A program made the position numbers and the translations under genes. Positions 55,361 through 62,609 of a stretch of 64,000 bases of DNA are shown here, one piece after another. Position 1 is the first letter of the stretch, and every line of letters starts with the position of its first letter. This stretch comes from JBBRDU01 sp038203615 (lineage in GTDB: Bacteria > Verrucomicrobiota > Verrucomicrobiia > Chthoniobacterales > UBA10450): the NCBI GenBank assembly GCA_038203615.1, contig JBBRDU010000004.1, forward strand, positions 1 to 64,000. Reading direction: 5' to 3'. Under the pieces are notes generated by a model, which saw nothing but the letters and a program-made list of their open reading frames with translations, was not told the origin of the DNA and searched no databases.

Positions 55361-56698
55361 ATGCCTGAAATCACCATGCCGAAATTGAGCGACACGATGA
55401 CCGAAGGAACGCTCGTCTCGTGGAAGAAAAAGAAAGGCGACAAAGTTTCGGTGGGCGAAGTTCTGGCCGAGATCGAAACGGACAAGGCGACCATGGAATG
55501 GGAGTCGCCCGAGGATGGGACTTTGACCGAAGTCTATATTGAAGAGGGCGGCAAAGTGAACGTGGGCGACAAGATTGCGTTCATCGGCGAGGAAGGCGAA
55601 GCGGCCCCGGCTGCGAAAAAAGAAGAGCCGAAGTCCGAGGAGAAGGAAGCGGGAAAGCCCGCCAAAAAAGAGGAGAAGACGCAGGCCGAAACGGAAAAAC
55701 CGGCGCCCGCTCCGAAAAAAGAAAAGGAAACCGCGCCGCCCCAGCCAAAAACGATAGAGGCAGGCGGGTCGCCTGCGCCGCAGCCGACCCGGCTGCCACT
55801 ACCGGCGGAGGAAGCGCGCGTTAAAGCGTCGCCTGTGGCGCGGCGGTTGGCCGGAGAATTGGGCGTGGACCTGGCCAGTGTCTCTGGAACCGGCCCGGAC
55901 GGCCGGGTGACCGAAAGCGACGTGCGCGCGGCGGGTCAGCCTCAGGCCTCGGCGAGCCCTCAAAAACCGGCGGCGAAACCAGCCGCTCCCGCGGCCCGGC
56001 CGGGCGAGAGCGCCCGTATCCAATTAAGCGGGATGCGCAAAGTGATCGCGCAACGGCTGGTCGAAAGCAAAGGACCGGTCCCGCATTTTTACCTGAACAT
56101 CGACATCGATGCCGGGCCTCTCGTGACGGCCCGGGCCGAATTGAAGTCGGGCGGGGAAGGGGCCGACACGGCCAAGATTACGGTGAACGATTTTGTCTTG
56201 AAAGCTTCCGTGCAGGCGGCCATCAAGGTGCCCAAGGTCAACGCCTCTTTCGATGGCGACGCCATCGTGCAATATGCCGACGTCGATCTGGCGGTGGCCG
56301 TGGCGATTGATGACGGTCTGGTCACGCCGGTGGTGCGGGCCGCCCAAAACAAGTCGCTGCGGGAAATGAGCGAGGTGGTCAAGGACCTGGCTCATCGCGC
56401 GCGCAATAAGCGGATGAAGCCCGAGGAATTTCAGGGTGGTTCTTTTACCGTTTCGAATCTGGGCAGCTACGGAGTGGACAGTTTTTCCGCCATCATCAAC
56501 CCGCCGCAGGGATTCATCCTGGCCATCGGCGCGATCTCAAAAAAACCGGTGATCGACGATGGCGAACAGATCGTGCTGGGCCATCGCATGTCCATTTGCA
56601 TGAGCTGTGATCATCGCGTGATCGATGGCGCGCTCGGCGCGGAATATCTGAAGGAGCTCCGGCACCTGCTCGAAAATCCGGCGCTGCTCCTGGTTTAG
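55361..56698 (+). CDS. pdhC: Pyruvate dehydrogenase E2 (dihydrolipoyl acetyltransferase)
   Basis: A 445-residue E2. A lipoyl domain at residues 1-78 carries the lipoyl Lys in EIETDKATMEWES. A Lys/Glu/Ala/Pro linker follows (about 85-145), then a peripheral-subunit binding domain (KASPVARRLAGELGVDLASV, near 155) and the acetyltransferase domain with SCDHRVIDGALGAEYL near the C-terminus, where His and Asp are catalytic. One lipoyl domain only. The linker includes a hairpin repeat in frame (55753-55803). The E3 (lpd) gene is not downstream: the next gene is on the other strand. Confidence 0.95.
   Translation: MPEITMPKLSDTMTEGTLVSWKKKKGDKVSVGEVLAEIETDKATMEWESPEDGTLTEVYIEEGGKVNVGDKIAFIGEEGEAAPAAKKEEPKSEEKEAGKPAKKEEKTQAETEKPAPAPKKEKETAPPQPKTIEAGGSPAPQPTRLPLPAEEARVKASPVARRLAGELGVDLASVSGTGPDGRVTESDVRAAGQPQASASPQKPAAKPAAPAARPGESARIQLSGMRKVIAQRLVESKGPVPHFYLNIDIDAGPLVTARAELKSGGEGADTAKITVNDFVLKASVQAAIKVPKVNASFDGDAIVQYADVDLAVAVAIDDGLVTPVVRAAQNKSLREMSEVVKDLAHRARNKRMKPEEFQGGSFTVSNLGSYGVDSFSAIINPPQGFILAIGAISKKPVIDDGEQIVLGHRMSICMSCDHRVIDGALGAEYLKELRHLLENPALLLV
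55753..55803 (+). repeat. In-frame hairpin repeat in the pdhC linker
   Basis: A perfect 7-bp hairpin (GCAGGCG-GGT-CGCCTGC, 55760-55776) and a 5-bp hairpin (AGCCG-ACC-CGGCT, 55782-55794) lie within outer arms that are partly inverted (GATAGAGGCAG against CTGCCACTACC). The stem ending in GGCG with a three-base loop matches hairpins in the intergenic repeats. The sequence encodes the linker residues EAGGSPAPQPTRLPLP. Confidence 0.45.
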
Positions 56699-56785
56699 CA
56701 GCGGGTCAGGGTCGGGGAGCGCACGCGCCCTCCCGGGAGTTGTCATTCGAAACGCCGGGATCACGACTGGTGGATGACCAACAGC

Positions 56786-57313
56786 CTAACGAGTGAAGAG
56801 CTGTGCCAGTTCCCAGGCCATGAAGTCATCCAGGCTTTGCCGTGTCTTGTTCGCGGCAAACTCCAGAATGGTGGCGTCGTCCAGGAACCCGAGGAACGGA
56901 ATTTCATCGGGAATCAAGTCGAGCGGATCCACCAGGTAGGCGACGGCCGCGATGATGGAGAGAAGCGCGCTGGGCAAAACGGTGTAATCACCGCGCTGAT
57001 GGGCTCGCAGCAAACGCAGCATGGTATGCAAGTAGGCCCAGGATTCCTGGAATGGCTTTCGCGGGAGGGACGCCGTCTTGCGCGCGGCCTGCCGGAGCAA
57101 CTGCTCGAGCCGCTCCGGATTAAGCGCGTAAGGCTTGGCCTGGAGAATCGCTTTGCCAAAGGCCCGGCTCCGCACCGTGACGTTGCCGATTGAAAGGGAA
57201 CCGGCTCTCTTGCCGGTCCCGGCCCTCTTCTTTGTTCGAGCTTTGGTTGGCTTCGCCTTCGATCGTTTCACACTCCAGTTATAAGCGCCTGAGTTGAGCA
57301 GTGAGAAGCGCAT
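56786..57313 (-). CDS. YkvA-like DUF1232 protein
   Basis: A 175-residue protein. AVAYLVDPLDLIPDEIPFLG near residue 120, then FLDDATILEFA, is the DUF1232/YkvA signature, which is hydrophobic enough to be membrane-associated. Residues 14-35 are Lys/Arg-rich (VKRSKAKPTKARTKKRAG), then a helical region. Function of the family is unknown. The start is uncertain: MRFSLLNSG at 57313 and a GTG at the basic segment are both possible. It converges on pdhC. Confidence 0.75.
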   Translation of the reverse strand: MRFSLLNSGAYNWSVKRSKAKPTKARTKKRAGTGKRAGSLSIGNVTVRSRAFGKAILQAKPYALNPERLEQLLRQAARKTASLPRKPFQESWAYLHTMLRLLRAHQRGDYTVLPSALLSIIAAVAYLVDPLDLIPDEIPFLGFLDDATILEFAANKTRQSLDDFMAWELAQLFTR

Positions 57314-57432
57314 TCCTCCGAGCGAGCAGGGGCGACCGGCTGTGACCGGCGTCCCTCCCAACGATTTTTCGCTCGGATGGGCAGGAATCGAAGGGCGGCT
57401 TCCTCTTGCGCCCGTTCCGCGGGTCGGCGAGC

Positions 57433-57777
57433 ATGGCCTCTATGGCTGAAAATAGGCCCGACGAAAATCCGCTGCGCTCGGCCTCGTTCGCGGTCCATGC
57501 CACGCGCGGCCTAATCCGGGATCAGGCGGCGCGCCGCAAAACGATGGTCGTTTTGCTGGCTCTCGCCCTCCTCCTCCTGCTCGCTGGATTGACCTTTCTC
57601 GCGCCCATCCTGAACCCGCGAGAGCATCTCGGTTGGGCGCTCACCTTCTGGATTGTCTGCATCTGGTTGACCTTGACGGCGCTCCTGCTCGCCTTGTTCG
57701 ATTTACTGATGGTGCGACGGGCGGGCCGGACCGCCCAGCGGGAGCTGCGCCAGGGTTATCGACCACCTAACGAGTAA
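57433..57777 (+). CDS. Small membrane protein of unknown function
   Basis: A 114-residue protein with two hydrophobic helices (VVLLALALLLLLAGLTFLAP and LTALLLALFDLLMV) between charged ends. It has no recognised family. It lies four bases before the dNTPase gene on the same strand, so the two may be cotranscribed. Starts at 57406, 57433 or 57442 are all possible. Confidence 0.6.
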   Translation: MASMAENRPDENPLRSASFAVHATRGLIRDQAARRKTMVVLLALALLLLLAGLTFLAPILNPREHLGWALTFWIVCIWLTLTALLLALFDLLMVRRAGRTAQRELRQGYRPPNE

Positions 57778-57781
57778 GAGC

Positions 57782-58942
57782 ATGACGGCAGAATCTTTTT
57801 CTCGCTGGAAAACCCGGGAGCAAATGGACGAGACCGAGCGGATGGTGCTCGCCCCGTTTGCGCAGAAATCGGGAGATTCGCGCGGACGCAAATACCCGGA
57901 AGCCAGTCATGCCTATCGCACGGAGTTTCAACGCGACCGGGCCCGGATCATTCATTCGCGCGCCTTCCGCCGGCTTGAGTATAAGACGCAGGTTTTTCTG
58001 AACGGGACGGGCGACCATCTGCGCACGCGCCTGACGCACTCCATCGAAGTCGCGTCGATCAGCCGCACCATTGCGCGCGCGCTCTCGCTCAATGAAGATC
58101 TGGCCGAAGCCATCGCCCTGGCCCACGATCTGGGGCATCCGCCTTTCGGCCATTCCGGCGAAGAGATGCTGGCCGAATGCATGCGCGACCATGGCGGGTT
58201 CGATCATAACAAACAGAGCGAGCGCGTGGTGGAATTGCTCGAGAGCACGTATCCCAATTTTCCCGGGTTGAACCTGACCTTTGAAGTGCGTGAAGGTTTG
58301 CAGAAGCACCAGGCTTTCTACGATCCGCCTGCACCCGGGGAAGAAGGATATCATTGCCCAGCACTCGAGGCGCAGATTACCAACCTGGCCGACGAGATTA
58401 CGTATTACAGCCACGATCTGGATGACGCGGTCGATTTCGAAATTTTAAGCGGCCAGCAACTGGAAGAGAACGCCGTCTGGCAGCAAAGCCACCGCGCGGT
58501 GGTGACGCGGTATCCCGAGGCGCGCGAGCCGGAACTGCACAAGCTGATTATCCGCGACATCATTGACGTGCAGGTACGCGATGTGATCACGCGCAGCGCG
58601 CAGGCCATTGCCGACTCCGGGGTGCAGAGCGCCGATGAGGTGCGACGGCAGGCGGGACCGCTCATCCGTTACAGCGACGAATTGCTCGATGCCAACCGCG
58701 CGCTCCGGCGATTTCTCTATCAGAATGTTTATTATCATCCGCGCGTGGCCGAAGTGAATCAGAACGCGTGCGAGATGTTGCGCCGCGTTTTCGAAGCGTT
58801 ACTGATCGACCCGGAGCAATTGGGAGACGCCGCCACCAAACGGGTCGAGAGCGAAGGCTTGCCCCGGACGGTCTGTGATTATGTCGCGGGGATGACCGAT
58901 CGATATTTAATGGAGGAACACAGTCGGCTGACCGCTGTCTGA
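57782..58942 (+). CDS. dgt: Deoxyguanosinetriphosphate triphosphohydrolase-like protein
   Basis: A 386-residue HD-domain phosphohydrolase. FRRLEYKTQVFLNGTGDHLR, then RTRLTHSIEVASISRTIARA and IALAHDLGHPPFGHSGEEML, form the dGTPase core, with His and Asp metal ligands (H in THS, HD in AHDLGH, later DEITYYSHDLDDA). The family hydrolyses dNTPs to nucleosides and triphosphate; this is the shorter, dGTPase-like type rather than E. coli Dgt. It lies four bases after a small membrane protein gene. Confidence 0.92.
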   Translation: MTAESFSRWKTREQMDETERMVLAPFAQKSGDSRGRKYPEASHAYRTEFQRDRARIIHSRAFRRLEYKTQVFLNGTGDHLRTRLTHSIEVASISRTIARALSLNEDLAEAIALAHDLGHPPFGHSGEEMLAECMRDHGGFDHNKQSERVVELLESTYPNFPGLNLTFEVREGLQKHQAFYDPPAPGEEGYHCPALEAQITNLADEITYYSHDLDDAVDFEILSGQQLEENAVWQQSHRAVVTRYPEAREPELHKLIIRDIIDVQVRDVITRSAQAIADSGVQSADEVRRQAGPLIRYSDELLDANRALRRFLYQNVYYHPRVAEVNQNACEMLRRVFEALLIDPEQLGDAATKRVESEGLPRTVCDYVAGMTDRYLMEEHSRLTAV

Positions 58943-59075
58943 TTTCCGCGAAGCTTTTGTCCTATGAGACTCGATTATGATTACGAGCACGAGCGGAGAC
59001 TGAATAGGTGCCTCTGAATTGGACTGTCTGCTCGCGAAGACTTTCGGAGTTGCGCGGTTGCCCTAGACTTTCAGC

Positions 59076-59675
59076 CTAGGCCGCGGCCGGGCCCGTCTCA
59101 TCGCGCAGATATTGAATGAGAAGGCGCAGGCGTTGATTGACGGAAAGCTCCTCCAGAACGCGCTGCCGGCGCAAGGCGTCACTGATAAAAGTGGAGGCCA
59201 CCAGATCGGCCAGCATTTCGGGATCGCCCAGGTCCGCCAGATATTGATCCACCTTGGCCGGAAGCTGACGCCCCTCGCCCTTAAACTTGGTATACAACTC
59301 GAGAACCTTGGCCGAGAGCGCCTCTGTTTCGATCGACGCCGTGCAGTCCGACTCCAGGCGCTCGATCGCGGCGATGGGGAAGGGCGCTTCCTGTTCGAAA
59401 CCGGTGAAGCGGACGCGCTCGAGACCCTGCAGGATAAGATTGGAAGTGCCGTCGTTCCGTTCGACGCAGGCCCGGATCAATCCCACGCCGGCGATCTGAA
59501 AAAAATCGGACGGCGAATGCCACTGTGTCCGCTGCGGTTTCAACAAAGCGACCGCGAACATGCGATGATGACTGAGGGCATGCTCGAGCATTTCGCGATA
59601 GCGCGATTCAAAGATATAGAGAGGCAGGAGGGCGTGGGGAAAAAGGAGCGCGCCGGATAACGGCATCACTGGCAC
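59076..59675 (-). CDS. LON substrate-binding domain protein
   Basis: A 199-residue protein. PLSGALLFPHALLPLYIFES, then RYREMLEHALSHHRMFAV, is the N-terminal LON domain; the remainder is helical (LADLVASTFISDALRRQRVL). No ATPase or protease domain follows. Standalone LON proteins are common but poorly understood. The GTG at 59675 is chosen: upstream, where the duplicated copy at 61776-61778 has ATG, this copy has AGG, so the probable ancestral start codon is lost. It forms one side of the direct-repeat structure at 59666-59886. Confidence 0.8.
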   Translation of the reverse strand: MPVMPLSGALLFPHALLPLYIFESRYREMLEHALSHHRMFAVALLKPQRTQWHSPSDFFQIAGVGLIRACVERNDGTSNLILQGLERVRFTGFEQEAPFPIAAIERLESDCTASIETEALSAKVLELYTKFKGEGRQLPAKVDQYLADLGDPEMLADLVASTFISDALRRQRVLEELSVNQRLRLLIQYLRDETGPAAA

Positions 59676-59886
59676 TTGTTCCGGAAAAAGGGCGGGCGCT
59701 TCCCTGTCTGGCCTAATAAGCTACAGGCGCAGCCGGTGGGCAAGCGGCGCAAGATTGCCGGAGATGCGGACTTTTAATGGCGGAGTCCCAGACGCGAAAT
59801 GTCTCCTGCAGTTGCCGGACCGACAACTGACCTTCCACAAGCGGATCGGCCAGGGCGCCGGAGGCCATGGTCGAACCGCATCCGGC
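59666..59886. repeat. Direct repeat, left copy (LON 5' end and aroD 3' end)
   Basis: This 221-base segment matches 61739-61960 (222 bases) with 11 differences, one of them a single-base indel. It contains the start of the LON gene, an intergenic spacer and the last part of an aroD-like frame. The copy here has an AGG in place of the LON ATG. The pair encloses a membrane glycosyltransferase gene. Confidence 0.85.
59776..59886 (-). pseudogene. Fragment of aroD 3' end (left repeat copy)
   Basis: Minus-strand codons encode AGCGSTMASGALADPLVEGQ and LSVRQLQETFR, matching the C-terminus of the aroD protein at 61847 (AGCGSTMAYGALAAAQVEGQ). A one-base deletion changes the frame just before the normal stop. 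The rest of aroD is absent, so it is a dead fragment left by the duplication. Confidence 0.75.
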
Positions 59887-59947
59887 TACGAGCCCGGCGC
59901 AGATCGCGAGCGGCGTCATGTCGCTGGGCTTCAAAAAAACCTTACGT

Positions 59948-61693
59948 TCATCTCTGATCATCCCCGACCCTCCGCTCGTAAACGAATACGTAATTCTGCG
60001 CCGGGTGGTCGACCGGGCCGGTTGCCGGAAGGGAGAAGTCAGCGCGCTCTGGTGAGAGCAAATTCACCGAGCCGACAAGCGTGAACTCGTTTGCGCAATA
60101 CTCGTTCGTCCAGTTGAAGATCGTTGGGTCCGACGCCGGCCGCCTGAGCCATGATGCCTCGACACCAATAACAACCACGTATTTTGGATGTGCTCTTTCT
60201 ATCTCGTCGATCATTTCGCGTTGCATCGCTGGAGCTCGCGTGTACGGCTCCATCAGCGGGTAGGTGTAGATGTATCCGGTCGCCGAATGGCGCTGCGCGT
60301 AAAAATAAATTTCCGGCTCCGATCCAAGCACGGCGATCGTGTCGCCAGCGTTCGTTCGCTCGCGGATGAACTGAGAGACGCGAATCGCCTCCGCGAACGG
60401 ATTGGGCCAGTAGAGGGCCTGCGAGACCGCAGCGGGTGGCAGGTTGAAAAGCAGCGCGCGATCGCGCCATAATGGCAGCGCGAGCGCAGTCGCTGCCAGC
60501 AGCAGCATGACGTAACCCGCGATGGCGTTTGTCGGTTTCGACCGCACCAGCGCTGTCACCCCGACCGCCGCCAACAGCGCGACCGCTGGAAGAAGCAGGA
60601 TGAAATAATGCTCGCGAAAGTAGAAGCCCGGACAGACAGCTGCGGCTGAACAGACCAGCAAGCCGGACAGAAATGGCGCGTTTGGCCGCACCGCTCTCGT
60701 CCATACGCAGAGCACGCCCACTGCCGCGAGCACCCAAATCATCCACACCGGACCCACCACGCTCGGGAGGCGCTCCGTCAGCAGGTGCGCGCCATCGGAT
60801 AATGACAACATGCTGCCATAGGACCGCGAGTAATCGACCGTCCAGGACCAGAAGCGCGCGAGCACGCCCGCGCGCCATAGAATGAGAAACATCGCGGCGA
60901 TCGGGGTTATTACGCTCGCGGTAAAAATCAGGTTTCTTGCGATCATCCGCGGCCAGTTGAGCGACGCACGGCGATCAGCCAGAAATATCGCCCCCCAGCC
61001 GAGCGGAACGAAGAGTGCGCCCGGCTGCTTCATCAAGATCGCCATGCCGAACAACAAGCCGGCCGCGACGAGGTGGCCGATGCGCACGACGGGTCGCAGC
61101 AATAAGAGCGCGCCGGCGAGCACTGCCAGCATCACAAAATGCGTGGCGTGGGCGCACAGACCGGCCACCCACGGGCTCAGCGAGAGCACTCCGTAAAAGC
61201 ACGCGGCGAGCGCGCCTGCGGTCGTACCGAGCAGTCGACGACCGAGCAGAAACACACAGTAAGCCGTCGCCAGATTGATACACAAGAGACCGAGATGAAT
61301 CCCCGACGTCGTTTGACCAAACACCGACATGACGGCCGCGTAGGCCGCAGACGTGCCCGGGAACTTCATGCTATACGCGAGCTGATACGGCGCGATCCCT
61401 TGCAGAAGCAGCTGGCCAGCGTAGGCGTACTCGCCTTCGTCCCGCTCGAGCGGTAGCTCGATAAAACGCACGCGCACGAAGATCGTCACCGCGATCGTTG
61501 CGGCCAGCAGGATCCAGAGACCGACGCGTAACGCGCCTGCCCTATTTTGCTGAGAACCCGTCGAATCACTTTCCGTCACAGCGTCAATGCGATGGTGAGA
61601 ATCTCGCGGCGGGACCGGGGGTTTTTCGCGGTACAGCTCGAGACCGGCTTCCAAGGATTGCTGCGATGGTCCGTTGCCTTGTGTCTTCGCCAT
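59948..61693 (-). CDS. Membrane glycosyltransferase, GT39/PMT-like
   Basis: A 581-residue protein with about 11 membrane helices. ELPLERDEGEYAYAGQLLLQ near residue 80 holds the acidic pair (D-E) of GT-C family 39/PMT_2 enzymes in the first periplasmic loop. A cytosolic Pro/Ser-rich N-terminus precedes it and a soluble periplasmic domain follows (residues 440-581, IAVLGSEPEIYFYAQRHSAT). It would use a polyprenyl-phosphate sugar donor. The gene is flanked by direct repeats of the neighbouring genes, suggesting that it was inserted between aroD and the LON gene. Confidence 0.78.
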   Translation of the reverse strand: MAKTQGNGPSQQSLEAGLELYREKPPVPPRDSHHRIDAVTESDSTGSQQNRAGALRVGLWILLAATIAVTIFVRVRFIELPLERDEGEYAYAGQLLLQGIAPYQLAYSMKFPGTSAAYAAVMSVFGQTTSGIHLGLLCINLATAYCVFLLGRRLLGTTAGALAACFYGVLSLSPWVAGLCAHATHFVMLAVLAGALLLLRPVVRIGHLVAAGLLFGMAILMKQPGALFVPLGWGAIFLADRRASLNWPRMIARNLIFTASVITPIAAMFLILWRAGVLARFWSWTVDYSRSYGSMLSLSDGAHLLTERLPSVVGPVWMIWVLAAVGVLCVWTRAVRPNAPFLSGLLVCSAAAVCPGFYFREHYFILLLPAVALLAAVGVTALVRSKPTNAIAGYVMLLLAATALALPLWRDRALLFNLPPAAVSQALYWPNPFAEAIRVSQFIRERTNAGDTIAVLGSEPEIYFYAQRHSATGYIYTYPLMEPYTRAPAMQREMIDEIERAHPKYVVVIGVEASWLRRPASDPTIFNWTNEYCANEFTLVGSVNLLSPERADFSLPATGPVDHPAQNYVFVYERRVGDDQR

Positions 61694-61738
61694 GGGTAAG
61701 CCGCTTTCGGTTGCCGCGATCCTGCTCCGGTAACGGGT

Positions 61739-61960
61739 TCACTGGCACTTGTTCCGGAAAAAGGGCGGGCGCTTCCATGTCTGGCCTAATAAGCTACAGG
61801 CGCAGCCGGTGGGCAAGCGGCGCAAGATTGCCGGAGATGCGGACTTTTAATGGCGGAGCCCCAGAATGCGAAATGTCTCCTGCAGTTGCCGGACCGACAG
61901 CTGACCTTCCACCTGCGCAGCGGCCAGCGCGCCGTAGGCCATGGTCGAACCGCATCCGGC
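61739..61960. repeat. Direct repeat, right copy (LON 5' end and aroD 3' end)
   Basis: This 222-base segment matches 59666-59886. It includes the intact C-terminus of aroD (stop at 61847) and a truncated start of the LON gene with an ATG at 61778. The two copies and the gene between give a unit of about 2.3 kb. Confidence 0.85.
61740..61778 (-). pseudogene. 5' stub of the LON-domain gene (right repeat copy)
   Basis: The ATG at 61778 starts MEAPALFPEQVPV, the same residues encoded just before and at the start of the intact LON gene, but after 13 codons homology ends at the repeat edge and a non-LON tail follows. It is a dead fragment. It shows where the ancestral LON start codon probably was. 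Confidence 0.7.
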
Positions 61961-62554
61961 CAGAACCACGCGGGAGACCGCGCCAAGCTGGCCGATGCCC
62001 ATGACGCTGACGGCCATCTCGGCCTCGTCGTGGGAAATGAATTCGAGCAGACGGGCTAGTTGCACGGCGGTGTCGGTGCGGGTGGCCACTTTGAAGATGG
62101 CCGCGCCCAGAGATTTCGCGGTGCGCGCCTTGGCATGCAAACTGCGCGGAGTGGGCGTGGAATCGAAGTCGTGCAGCGAAAAAATGCGCGCGACGTTTCG
62201 GTGGTCCGACGAGTTCAAAAGCGAGTGGAAAGATTCGGCAGAACGCAACTCAACATCGACATACCGAACGTGTGGCAGAAAGCGCGAAAGCAGCTCGCGC
62301 CGGCGCGGGCCGGACAGCGCGTTTGCTCCGCCTTCGGCCGGATGCCGGGCGGTCGCGATGAGCGGCGCGGGCAGGGCCGCGATTTGTTTCTCCACTTCCT
62401 CCTGCATGGGGAAAAGATGATCGAGACGAAGCTCAAAAAGATCGGGCGGCTCCGCCATGGCCAGGGCCATGGCCAAGTCGGCGCCGGTGGCGATGACCCC
62501 AACAATTTGACACGGCGGTTTGGCCGGCACTTTGACCGGGCTCTCGGCTGCCAT
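61847..62554 (-). CDS. aroD: 3-dehydroquinate dehydratase, type I
   Basis: A 235-residue enzyme of the shikimate pathway. FELRLDHL near residue 40, SLHDFDSTP with the catalytic His near 126, and AAIFKVATRT with the Schiff-base Lys near 152 are present; VLAGCGSTMAYGALAAAQVE near 203 precedes the C-terminus. It dehydrates 3-dehydroquinate to 3-dehydroshikimate. The 3' end lies in the right repeat copy. It is divergent from the sugar transferase at 62610. Confidence 0.92.
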   Translation of the reverse strand: MAAESPVKVPAKPPCQIVGVIATGADLAMALAMAEPPDLFELRLDHLFPMQEEVEKQIAALPAPLIATARHPAEGGANALSGPRRRELLSRFLPHVRYVDVELRSAESFHSLLNSSDHRNVARIFSLHDFDSTPTPRSLHAKARTAKSLGAAIFKVATRTDTAVQLARLLEFISHDEAEMAVSVMGIGQLGAVSRVVLAGCGSTMAYGALAAAQVEGQLSVRQLQETFRILGLRH

Positions 62555-62609
62555 ATGTTAACTATTCCCCCAAGGGTTTGAGGGAGAATCAAACCTTCGT
62601 CTCTTTCGC

